Translations under genes and position numbers: made by a program | Notes under the pieces: generated by a model | Databases searched by the model: none | Told to the model about the DNA's origin: nothing | Seen by the model: only the letters and a program-made list of their open reading frames with translations | In this document: one piece after another, positions 1-5,650 of the stretch | Layout: each line of letters begins with the position of its first letter | How positions within the stretch are numbered: the first letter of the stretch is position 1 | NCBI GenBank assembly: GCA_028692515.1 | Contig: JAQUXG010000063.1 | Coordinates: forward strand, 1 to 8,454 | DNA from: Kiritimatiellales bacterium | Lineage (GTDB): Bacteria; Verrucomicrobiota; Kiritimatiellia; Kiritimatiellales; Tichowtungiaceae | Direction of reading: 5' to 3' | DNA length: 8,454 nt

Positions 1-2
1 AC

Positions 3-341
3 AACCAGACCGAACTGCTTAAAGACCCCACCGCCCACGCCGAAGTACTTGCTATCACCCAGGCCGCCGCCGCGCTCGAAAACTGGCGGCTTACCGATGC
101 CGTCATGTACGTCACAAAAGAGCCCTGCCCCATGTGCGCCGGAGCCATCGTTCTGGCACGACTCAAAAAAGTCGTCTGGGCCGTCGACGACCCGAAGCGC
201 GGCGGTGCCCGCTCAAAATTTGAAATTCTCGATCACGCCGACCTCAACCACCGCGTTGAAATCGAAACAGGTGTTCTGCACGATGAGTGTAAATCCCTTC
301 TTCAGGGCTTCTTCCGCGAACGCCGCGCCGAGAAAAAGTGA
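3..341 (+). CDS. tadA: tRNA-specific adenosine deaminase, 5'-truncated by window edge
   Basis: The reading frame is open from base 3 to the TGA at 339-341, so the gene's start lies outside the window. TadA converts adenosine 34 to inosine in the tRNA-Arg(ACG) anticodon, in the cytoplasm. Visible family marks are PTAHAEVLAI (zinc-ligand His at 36-38, catalytic Glu at 42-44) and EPCPMCAGAI (zinc-ligand Cys at 126-128 and 135-137). The following stretches GGARS, LNHRVEIETGVL and DECKSLLQGFFRERR match the TadA C-terminal half in order and spacing. About 112 residues are present, so roughly the first 40-50 are missing. The NHRVEI and DEC...FFR segments favour TadA over guanine or cytidine deaminases. 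The next gene starts one base after the stop, implying cotranscription. No truncation or frameshift is seen in the visible part. Confidence 0.93.
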   Translation, partial: NQTELLKDPTAHAEVLAITQAAAALENWRLTDAVMYVTKEPCPMCAGAIVLARLKKVVWAVDDPKRGGARSKFEILDHADLNHRVEIETGVLHDECKSLLQGFFRERRAEKK

Positions 342-342
342 A

Positions 343-1089
343 ATGGCGAAAGAGCTCCACAGTGTGTTTTTACAGGAGACAAATCGGTTAAATACCGATG
401 ATCAGGAGCCCATGGCCGCATTGCGAGGGATTAATCAAGAGTGGGCTTTAGCTTACTTTTCAAAAGCCATTGTATGTATTGTTGAGGTCTCCGAATTACA
501 AAAAGAAATCGAATTAATACTATCAAAAATTTCCCATCAAAAAATGTTCATGCTTACCAAGGTTCTTCCCATTGAGGAACTGATCCTATACCTCAAACTC
601 TATTTAATCGCATGGTCGACGATGAAAGACCTCATGGCAAAAATGATCTCAGAAATTCTAGATCTGGGAATCATGGACACCGACCTGAGCTCGGAGAGCT
701 TGCTTCGAAATGAAAAAGTGAAAAAAACACGTATCCCCGAAATATGCAGCAAACACAACAAGACACTTAATGTAAGCAAAACAAACAAGGCAAGAAATGA
801 TGCTGTTCATCGCGGGAAGTTGTCGGATGACGAAGTCATGGCTTGCAGGTCTAAAAAATCGGCCATTGAATCAAAGCGTTATTCTCTCATTGAAGACCCT
901 TCCAAAAAGATCTCGTCCGAAGAATATGACCGCCAAATAAAACTGTTTTACGACGAACTAAAACTTTTGGTTGAACAAAAACGGGCTGAGTATCAAACGC
1001 GTTATGAGAAAACCATTGAGTTCTATTCGGAGATAGCCATTGAACTGGCGCATATCTACCACAAAACCCTCAAAGGTATCAGGATCTAA
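343..1089 (+). CDS. Uncharacterised helical protein with HEPN-like RNDAVH motif
   Basis: I do not recognise this 248-residue protein as a named family. The ATG at 343 is chosen because it directly follows the tadA stop (TGA-A-ATG); the frame is open further upstream but would overlap tadA completely. There is no convincing Shine-Dalgarno site, so translation may be coupled to tadA. The protein is charged and looks almost entirely helical, with no signal peptide. Residues 76-105 (IEELILYLKLYLIAW...) form an amphipathic to hydrophobic stretch, and residues 190-245 look coiled-coil-like. Residues 151-156 read R-N-D-A-V-H, followed by R-G. This fits the Rx4-6H pattern of HEPN ribonucleases, with the usual polar residue after Arg. 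Base composition is clearly more AT-rich than the flanking genes, suggesting acquisition. The HEPN assignment is inference from one short motif plus predicted helicity; no antitoxin-like partner gene is visible. Confidence 0.7.
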   Translation: MAKELHSVFLQETNRLNTDDQEPMAALRGINQEWALAYFSKAIVCIVEVSELQKEIELILSKISHQKMFMLTKVLPIEELILYLKLYLIAWSTMKDLMAKMISEILDLGIMDTDLSSESLLRNEKVKKTRIPEICSKHNKTLNVSKTNKARNDAVHRGKLSDDEVMACRSKKSAIESKRYSLIEDPSKKISSEEYDRQIKLFYDELKLLVEQKRAEYQTRYEKTIEFYSEIAIELAHIYHKTLKGIRI

Positions 1090-1111
1090 TCCGGCTCCAC
1101 CGGTTCTGAAC

Positions 1112-2194
1112 TTATTTCAATGCTGCCAGCGCGTCGGCACAGGTGACGACGAGCGGAAGGCGGTCGCCGAGTTTAGAAAACTCCCAGAGTTTCCGAACCT
1201 TGGAACCGGCGTGAAGCAGGACGACCTTTTCAACCCGCTTGCTCAGCTCAAGCAGTGCGCCGATTTCGTCGGACTGGATCATTTCGACATTCCGCAGATC
1301 GATAACGACTTTTCCTGACAGCTCATTCGGCAGTTTTTCCAATGTTTGGAACTCGTGATAGTTCACGCCGTGCTCCGGCCAGTGCGGAGGAGCCGACGGA
1401 TCAATCTGCGCCGGAACATTGCGTCCCAGCTTCAACCGGAGCGTCAGCCAAACCGCGCGCATTAAAAATGCGATGTTGGTGAGGTAGCGTTTGGTCAATC
1501 GCTTTGGATCAGTTCCCCAGCGCCAGAGCCATTCGCACTGAAGTTTCTGCACCCGGACCGGCGCGCGGGTCTGCACCCCGGCAATAAAGTCGAGCGTTCC
1601 GCCGATGCCGATGGCAACCGGAACATTCCACGTTTTGACGTGCATGTGGTTAAACTTATCCTGTTTCGGAGCGCCGAACGCGGTAAACAGAATATCCGGC
1701 TTCGCCTCCTCAAGGCGGCGCAGAATTTCGGCGTGATCCATTTTGTCGAGCGGCGCATAAGGCGGCGACCACGCACCCGCCACCTTCAAATCCGGATGGC
1801 GTTTTTTCAACACCTCCATCGCTTGGACGGCAATGCCTTCGGCGGCGCCGAGGCCGTAAATGCTGATGCCTTCTTTCGCTGCCCGTTCGGCAAGCATCGG
1901 CGTAATGTCGCTGCCGGTCACACGGCCTTTGAGCGGCGGACCGTAAAACGGCGCCAGCTTCACCGGCGGAAAGCCGTCGGCAATGACAATGTCCGCTTCG
2001 TAGAGTACTTCGCGCAGTTCGGGATCCGTCTGCGCAAGCACCAGAAAATCCAGATTGGCCGTGGCGATTACACCCGGTCTGCCGGAGCGGACGCGGTCGA
2101 CCGTCCATTGAATCGCCTCCTCAAACGTCACGTTATGAAACGGAACCCCAAACAGAACCAGCGGGATGTTTTGCATGGCCGGAGGATAATTCAT
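1112..2194 (-). CDS. WecG/TagA/CpsF-family glycosyltransferase fused to STAS-like domain
   Basis: This is a 360-residue two-domain protein. Residues about 10-255 are a GT26 glycosyltransferase: TANLDFL (45-51), VIADGFPPV (70-78), GRVTGSD (90-96), AFGAPKQDKF (172-181), GIGGTLDFIAG (196-206) and RAPVRVQKLQCEWLWRW (210-226). GT26 enzymes transfer a sugar such as ManNAc or ManNAcA from UDP to a lipid-linked acceptor at the inner face of the membrane, in surface-polysaccharide or teichoic-acid synthesis. After a linker, residues about 295-360 (VVIDLRNVEMIQSDEIGALLEL, then ADALAAL) have the strand-helix pattern of a STAS domain. The S308-D309 region is where anti-sigma antagonists carry the phosphorylated Ser. 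The ATG at 2194 abuts a palindrome and has a poor ribosome site; MQNIPL at 2176 is an equally plausible start, while an upstream TTG at 2254 would translate two palindromes. Only 22 bp separate it from the convergent upstream gene. The sugar substrate cannot be told. Confidence 0.88.
   Translation of the reverse strand: MNYPPAMQNIPLVLFGVPFHNVTFEEAIQWTVDRVRSGRPGVIATANLDFLVLAQTDPELREVLYEADIVIADGFPPVKLAPFYGPPLKGRVTGSDITPMLAERAAKEGISIYGLGAAEGIAVQAMEVLKKRHPDLKVAGAWSPPYAPLDKMDHAEILRRLEEAKPDILFTAFGAPKQDKFNHMHVKTWNVPVAIGIGGTLDFIAGVQTRAPVRVQKLQCEWLWRWGTDPKRLTKRYLTNIAFLMRAVWLTLRLKLGRNVPAQIDPSAPPHWPEHGVNYHEFQTLEKLPNELSGKVVIDLRNVEMIQSDEIGALLELSKRVEKVVLLHAGSKVRKLWEFSKLGDRLPLVVTCADALAALK
1334..1351. repeat. 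TTTTTCCAATGTTTGGAA palindrome, copy 1
   Basis: An imperfect palindrome inside the glycosyltransferase-STAS gene. Read on the minus strand it encodes FQTLEK (residues 282-287), exactly in the linker between the two domains. Confidence 0.75.
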
Positions 2195-2214
2195 TTTTCC
2201 AAGGTTTGGAAAAA
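2194..2214. repeat. TTTTTCCAAGGTTTGGAAAA palindrome, copy 2
   Basis: It lies immediately upstream of the glycosyltransferase ATG (its first base pairs with the A of that start codon), occupying the place where a ribosome-binding site would be. Confidence 0.75.
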
Positions 2215-2216
2215 CA

Positions 2217-2232
2217 TTTTCCAACCATTGGA
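2217..2232. repeat. TTTTCCAACCATTGGA palindrome, copy 3 (reverse orientation)
   Basis: Two bases from copy 2. Its reverse complement TCCAATGGTTGGAAAA differs from the corresponding part of copies 1 and 5 at one central position, so the pair forms a head-to-head doublet in the divergent intergenic region. Confidence 0.6.
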
Positions 2233-2269
2233 CACGAAGTGAGGCCGGCCACAAAGTGACTGGCAGCGA

Positions 2270-2284
2270 AGCGGCAAACCCGCT
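2270..2284 (+). promoter_or_regulatory. Small hairpin before the MntP-ZIP start codon
   Basis: AGCGG (2270-2274) pairs perfectly with CCGCT (2280-2284) around a 5-nt CAAAC loop. It ends immediately before the AAGG ribosome-binding candidate and 15 nt before the ATG. It could tune translation. mntP genes are often controlled by a yybP-ykoY Mn riboswitch, but the conserved elements of that fold are not recognisable here, so I call only the hairpin. Confidence 0.3.
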
Positions 2285-2298
2285 AAGGTTTCTGAGTT

Positions 2299-3642
2299 AT
2301 GCCGATACTTTCCATACTTCTGATTGCGCTGGGTCTGGCGATGGACGCGTTTGCGGTGTCGATCACCAGCGGAATTACGATTAAAAATCTGAAAGCACGC
2401 CACGCCCTGGGGGTCGGCGCGGCCTTCGGGATTTTCCAGGCGGTGATGCCGGTGCTGGGCTGGCTTCTCGGTCAGTGGGCGACCCAATGGATCTCGGTCG
2501 TGGATTATTGGATCGCGTTCGGTCTGCTCCTGTTTGTCGGCGGGCACATGATTATCCAGTCGATGCAGCCGGAAGATGAAGACGGCCCGAAGAATCCACT
2601 GCATCTTCCGACACTGCTGACACTGGCGGTTGCGACGAGCATTGATGCGTTTGCCATCGGGATCAGCCTGTCGATGTTACGCGTCTCCATTCTTCAACCG
2701 GTGCTGATTATCGGTCTGGTGACCTTCATCCTCTCTTTCGCGGGCGTCTATTTCGGACGGCTTTTCGGCCACTTCAATGAAAAGCGTATGGAAGTGGCGG
2801 GCGGACTGGTGCTGATCGGTCTCGGAACGAAGATGCTGATTGAGCACCTGATTGAAAATCAGGCGATGTTTGAAAACTCGCAAACCGTCTGGTTCGCCTT
2901 CGGCTTGACGCTGGCCGCCGGACTGGCAACCGGAATCGGCAGCCTGCTGGCCTTTTTTACGCGCCACACCGGCGAGCGCCGCTTCTCCTTTTTCATCGGC
3001 GTTTCAACCGGGCTGCTGCTGTGGACTGCTTTCCGCCAGCTGATGCCGATTGCCGAAACCGATCTCGGAAGTCCTGTTTTCGCAGCGCTCGCCTTTTTCG
3101 GCGGATTTCTGATTACGGCACTGATCGATAAGCTGGTTCCGGACTTTGGAAACCCTCATGAGCCGCTTCGTGTTGAAGAACTTGAAAATACCCCTGACTT
3201 CCGCCGTACCGGCATGCCCGCCGCGCTGGCCATCGCCGCACACAGCTTTCCGGAAGGACTCGCCATCTTCATCGCCGCCCTGCACGCGCCGGTACCCATC
3301 GCCATCGGAGCGGCGATTGCACTGGCACTGCACAATATTCCCGAAGGCATCGCCACGGCACTGCCGATGTATCACGCCACCGGCAGCCGCGCAAAAGCCT
3401 GCGGCTTTTCGTCGCTAACCGGACTGGCCGAACCGCTCGGCGCGCTGATTGTCTACACCCTGCTCTACCGCTTTATGAGCGGCGCGACACTTGGCATTCT
3501 CACCGCCGCAGGTGCGGGCATTATGGTTTTCATCGCGCTGGACGGGCTGCTGCCCGCCGCGCGCGTTTATGGAAAATATCACCACGCAGTTTACGGTGTT
3601 GTCATCGGCATGCTGGTTGCAGCCGCTCTGGCTCTGCTCTGA
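2299..3642 (+). CDS. MntP manganese exporter fused to ZupT-like ZIP transporter
   Basis: This 447-residue inner-membrane protein carries two complete transporter modules in one frame. Residues 1-185 are MntP (YebN): GLAMDAFAVSI with D16, an acidic loop PEDEDGP (91-97), and ATSIDAFAIGI with D116. The two MDAFA/IDAFA repeats carry the essential aspartates of this Mn(II) efflux family, which has six membrane helices and is normally about 185-190 aa. Residues about 195-447 are a ZIP protein most like ZupT: AGLATGIGSLLAFF, then AAHSFPEG (H315, E319), ALHNIPEG (H345, N346, E349) and GLAEPLG (E378), the helix IV/V metal-site signatures. ZIP proteins import Zn, Fe, Mn and related ions. The first motif has Ser where ZupT has Asn, a change seen in other ZIPs. 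About 14 membrane helices are expected. AAGG at 2285-2288 is a possible ribosome site. The joint runs through IEHLIENQAMFENSQTVW with no stop or start signal, so this looks like a real fusion and not two genes. Confidence 0.9.
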   Translation: MPILSILLIALGLAMDAFAVSITSGITIKNLKARHALGVGAAFGIFQAVMPVLGWLLGQWATQWISVVDYWIAFGLLLFVGGHMIIQSMQPEDEDGPKNPLHLPTLLTLAVATSIDAFAIGISLSMLRVSILQPVLIIGLVTFILSFAGVYFGRLFGHFNEKRMEVAGGLVLIGLGTKMLIEHLIENQAMFENSQTVWFAFGLTLAAGLATGIGSLLAFFTRHTGERRFSFFIGVSTGLLLWTAFRQLMPIAETDLGSPVFAALAFFGGFLITALIDKLVPDFGNPHEPLRVEELENTPDFRRTGMPAALAIAAHSFPEGLAIFIAALHAPVPIAIGAAIALALHNIPEGIATALPMYHATGSRAKACGFSSLTGLAEPLGALIVYTLLYRFMSGATLGILTAAGAGIMVFIALDGLLPAARVYGKYHHAVYGVVIGMLVAAALALL

Positions 3643-3706
3643 TTTTCCATATTTTTCGAAAAAAAATTCTTACCGACACAAAACCCGACAATTTTGGTTT
3701 CTTTAC
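3643..3706. other. AT-rich spacer after the MntP-ZIP gene
   Basis: TTTTTCGAAAAA (3652-3663) is an AT-rich palindrome right after the stop. With the preceding TTTTCCAT it may be a decayed copy of the interspersed palindrome or a weak terminator. No GC-rich stem is present, so I do not call a terminator with any confidence. Confidence 0.25.
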
Positions 3707-3733
3707 TTGCCATATACCCCCTGCGGGTATAAA
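3707..3733 (+). promoter_or_regulatory. Promoter of the csoR-cus operon
   Basis: A -35-like TTGCCA (3707-3712) is followed by a -10-like TATAAA (3728-3733) after 15 bp; shifting the -10 to TAAAAA (3730-3735) gives the standard 17 bp. The CsoR operator fills the space between the boxes, as expected for a repressor that blocks polymerase. Transcription would begin only a few bases before the csoR ATG at 3742, so the mRNA may be leaderless or nearly so. All downstream genes to the right edge lie on the same strand with short gaps except the 253-nt gap before the pump gene. Confidence 0.6.
3713..3731. promoter_or_regulatory. CsoR operator palindrome
   Basis: The core ATACCCCCTGCGGGTAT (3714-3730) is an inverted repeat ATACCC-N5-GGGTAT, extended by one pairing base on each side (T3713, A3731). 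It closely resembles the GC-tract operators described for CsoR-family repressors. It lies 10 bp upstream of a csoR gene, overlapping that gene's promoter. Cu(I) binding to CsoR is expected to release it. Confidence 0.85.
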
Positions 3734-3741
3734 AAACGGAT

Positions 3742-4026
3742 ATGAAAACGGGAAAGAAGACCACGACGCACGAAGAAACTCTTAATCGTCTCGCTCGTAT
3801 TACCGGACAGGTGCAAGGCGTCCGTAAAATGGTCGAAGAGCAGAAATACTGCATTGATATCATCACCCAGATTCAGGCGGCCCGCTCCGCCCTGCGTTCC
3901 GTTGAAATGCAGATTCTTCAGAAACATATGCACCATTGTGTCAACGAGGCCTTCACCTCCGGATCTAAAAAGGATGCCGACGAAAAAATGGAAGAATTAC
4001 TGAGCATGATGAAAAAACAATATTGA
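3742..4026 (+). CDS. csoR: CsoR-family copper-sensing repressor
   Basis: This is a 94-residue all-helical DUF156/CsoR-family DNA-binding protein, the usual family length. The N-terminal helix THEETLNRLARITGQVQGVRKM is characteristic. The metal ligands match the CsoR pattern Cys-x24-His-x3-Cys: C37 (after Y36), H62 and C66 within KHMHHC. The second Cys distinguishes it from RcnR and FrmR, which have His or other residues there, and supports Cu(I) sensing. The family acts as a tetramer that binds DNA when copper-free. The ATG at 3742 is the only reasonable start; the next Met is at residue 30, inside the conserved helix. There is no strong ribosome site, only GGA close to the ATG, and the transcript is probably near-leaderless. 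It is the first gene of the efflux operon and has its operator directly upstream, so autoregulation is likely. Silver or other thiophilic metals may also be sensed. Confidence 0.93.
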   Translation: MKTGKKTTTHEETLNRLARITGQVQGVRKMVEEQKYCIDIITQIQAARSALRSVEMQILQKHMHHCVNEAFTSGSKKDADEKMEELLSMMKKQY

Positions 4027-4030
4027 TGTA

Positions 4031-4053
4031 GGGGCAGACTTTATGTCCGCCCG
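4031..4053. repeat. Imperfect hairpin GGGCAGAC...GTCCGCCC between csoR and the YHS gene
   Basis: GGGCAGAC (4032-4039) pairs with GTCCGCCC (4045-4052) over a 5-nt loop with one mismatch. It fills the gap between csoR and the next ribosome site. There is no T-run after it on the plus strand (A-run instead), so it is not an intrinsic terminator of csoR. It resembles short interspersed GGGGC..GCCC elements I recall from other bacterial genomes; that comparison is from memory. Confidence 0.55.
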
Positions 4054-4072
4054 CAAAAAAAAAGGAGAAGTC

Positions 4073-4318
4073 ATGAAAAAAGGGTTACTGGTTGCATTGA
4101 TGATGGTTGCAGCGGCGGCGGTATTCGCCGAGCCGCAAACCAACTGTCCGGTGATGAAGGGAAATAAAGTGAATCCGAAGCTGTATGTGGATGCGGACGG
4201 TTATCGCATCTATGTCTGTTGCGGAGGATGTCTCGGCGCGGTGAAAGCCGATCCGGAAAAATACATTAAACAGATGCAGGCTGAAGGTATCGAAATCGAA
4301 AAAACACCCGCGAAATGA
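4073..4318 (+). CDS. Small secreted YHS/TRASH-like metal-binding protein
   Basis: This 81-residue protein starts at ATG 4073, set by a strong AAGGAG (4062-4067) five bases upstream; an earlier in-frame ATG at 4043 lies in a hairpin repeat and lacks such a site. Residues 1-19 are a signal peptide (KK, a hydrophobic Ala/Val/Met core, likely cut after VFA-19). The mature part is one YHS/TRASH-like module: CPVM (C25, M28), LYVDADGYRIYVCCGGC (C49, C50, C53), then DPEKYIKQM. The Cys placement is typical of domains that bind Cu or other soft metals. Position between csoR and the efflux genes suggests a periplasmic metal chaperone or buffer that hands copper or silver to the pump. Its stop overlaps the next gene's start (ATGA at 4315-4318), indicating translational coupling. 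I know of no standard gene symbol; the metal is inferred from context. Confidence 0.85.
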   Translation: MKKGLLVALMMVAAAAVFAEPQTNCPVMKGNKVNPKLYVDADGYRIYVCCGGCLGAVKADPEKYIKQMQAEGIEIEKTPAK

Positions 4319-5637
4319 AAACTTTAAAACCACGGAATACACAGAACACACGGAATTTAGCGGGGAAACGGTTTCCGTGTCTTCTGTGTATTCCGTGGTT
4401 AAATCTTTTTGTAATCCTGACGATTCTATTACTGACGGCCTCATTTGTGCGGGCGGATGAATTGACCGATTACCTCGCCGAAGCCGCACAAAACAATCCG
4501 GGGTTGGAAGCGGCGTTTAACAATTGGAAAGCCGCACTCGAACAGGTGCCGCAGGTGAAAGCCCTTCCCGATCCGCGCTTCAGCTATTCTTATTTTATTC
4601 AGGAAGTGGAAACCCGCGTCGGCCCGCAACGTCAGCGCTTCGGCATCTCGCAGGTTTTTCCATGGTTTGGAAAACTTTCGTTACGCGGCGATGTCGCCAT
4701 GGAGGTCGCCGAAACGGAACACCAGCGCTACGAGCAGACCAAGCTGAAATTGTTCTATCGGGTGAAATCCTCGTTTTTTGAATATACCTATCTCAACCAT
4801 TCCGTTGAGATCACCCGTCAGCATTTGATTTTACTCCAGAATATGGAGAAGGTCGCCCGCACCCGTTTTGAGACCGGCGAAATGCCGCAAAGCTCGTTGA
4901 TTCAGCTTCAGGTCGAGCTGGGCAAACTCGACGACAAATTACGCACCCTGGAAGCGTTGCGCGTCCCGGCTTCGATCCGGCTGAGTTCTGTGTTGAATCG
5001 CAAATACGACGCCGTGCTGCCGTGGCCGCAGCCGGTTGATCAGACTCCGGCGGTATTCACAGACAGTGACGTTCAACGCTGGCTGAAAGAATCCAGTCCG
5101 GAGTTGCGGCAGATGGACGCGATGATTCGCAAGGAAACCGATGCCGCCGCACTGGCTCACAAAGAGCGTTATCCCGATATCATGTTTGGGCTCGATTACA
5201 TCCAGACCGATGACGCCCGCATGTCCGGCGTCTCCGGCAGCGGTAAAGATCCGCTGATGGCATCGGTCTCGATCAATCTGCCGATCTGGTTCGGCAAGCT
5301 GAAAGCCGGCGAGCAACAGGCCGCCTATCGCCGTACCGCCGCCGAAGGAATGCTCGCAGAATCTGAAAATCGTCTGAAGTCCGATCTGCAAATGGCTCTC
5401 TATAACTTCCGCGATGCGGAGCGGAAAATCAGTTTGTACAACGACACATTAATTCCAAAGGCTCAGCAGTCGCTTGAAGTCACTCGCGAAGCGTTTGAGT
5501 CGGGCCGAGTCGGGTTCACTTCTTTGATCGAAGCGCAACGAACATTGCTGGAGTTTCAGCTTTCTGCAGACCGCGCGTTTGCCGACCGCGAAATCCGGCT
5601 GGCCGAAATTGAAATGCTGACCGGCCGCGAACTTTAA
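4315..5637 (+). CDS. cusC: CusC-like outer-membrane efflux protein (TolC/OEP family)
   Basis: This 440-residue protein is the outer-membrane channel of a heavy-metal RND efflux system. It has two OEP repeats: about residues 50-235 (LAEAAQNNPGLEAA, LPDPRFSYSYF, ISQVFPWFGKL at 112-122) and about 255-440 (SPELRQMDAMI, MFGLDYIQ, VSINLPIWFGKLKAGE, then GFTSLIEAQRTLLEFQL). Both FGKL motifs and LPDPRF are typical of the CusC/CzcC branch. Residues about 30-47 (LFVILTILLLTASFVRA) are a signal-peptide core with a likely cut after A47; no lipobox Cys is seen, unlike E. coli CusC. Oddly, residues about 5-29, ahead of that core, are encoded by a 28-nt-arm inverted repeat, giving an unusually long N-terminal region. 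No other in-frame start precedes the hydrophobic core, so ATG 4315 stands; it overlaps the previous stop (ATGA) and lacks its own ribosome site. Confidence 0.9.
   Translation: MKTLKPRNTQNTRNLAGKRFPCLLCIPWLNLFVILTILLLTASFVRADELTDYLAEAAQNNPGLEAAFNNWKAALEQVPQVKALPDPRFSYSYFIQEVETRVGPQRQRFGISQVFPWFGKLSLRGDVAMEVAETEHQRYEQTKLKLFYRVKSSFFEYTYLNHSVEITRQHLILLQNMEKVARTRFETGEMPQSSLIQLQVELGKLDDKLRTLEALRVPASIRLSSVLNRKYDAVLPWPQPVDQTPAVFTDSDVQRWLKESSPELRQMDAMIRKETDAAALAHKERYPDIMFGLDYIQTDDARMSGVSGSGKDPLMASVSINLPIWFGKLKAGEQQAAYRRTAAEGMLAESENRLKSDLQMALYNFRDAERKISLYNDTLIPKAQQSLEVTREAFESGRVGFTSLIEAQRTLLEFQLSADRAFADREIRLAEIEMLTGREL
4328..4400. repeat. 28-nt-arm inverted repeat inside the start of cusC
   Basis: The left arm 4328-4355 begins AACCACGGAATACACAGAA; the right arm 4373-4400 is its reverse complement with one mismatch in 28. 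The loop is 17 nt (4356-4372). The arms are built of degenerate 9-10-nt units ending CACGGAA. A sister element with a nearly identical right arm (2 differences in 28) lies at 7321-7349. The mRNA would form a very stable hairpin starting about ten bases after the cusC start codon. Confidence 0.9.
4655..4674. repeat. TTTTTCCATGGTTTGGAAAA palindrome-like sequence, copy 4
   Basis: Within cusC it encodes the conserved FPWFGK motif of the outer-membrane protein. The match to the other copies is strong at the DNA level, but because the peptide is a family signature this one may be convergence and not an inserted repeat. Confidence 0.4.
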
Positions 5638-5650
5638 CCAGGAGCACATT

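Noticed and set aside
49..342. Long open frame upstream of the ATG at 343 in the same frame
   Set aside because: It overlaps tadA entirely, and its translation is Pro/Ser-rich with no family resemblance; tadA carries all its catalytic motifs in another frame.
1090..1111. Bidirectional terminator between the convergent genes
   Set aside because: CCGG-CTCCA-CCGG gives only a 4-bp stem with no adjoining T-run.
1190..1205. TTTCCGAACCTTGGAA resembling the palindrome
   Set aside because: Its reverse complement is close to copy 2 (TTCCAAGGTTCGGAA, one difference in 15), but it lies inside the STAS-like domain where ordinary coding constraint could produce it.
2233..2298. yybP-ykoY manganese riboswitch before mntP
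   Set aside because: The context is right, but I cannot recognise the conserved loops of this riboswitch, and the leader is short. A covariance-model scan would decide.
3135..3151. TTCCGGACTTTGGAA resembling the interspersed palindrome
   Set aside because: Four mismatches in 15 and located in ordinary ZIP coding sequence; too weak to call.
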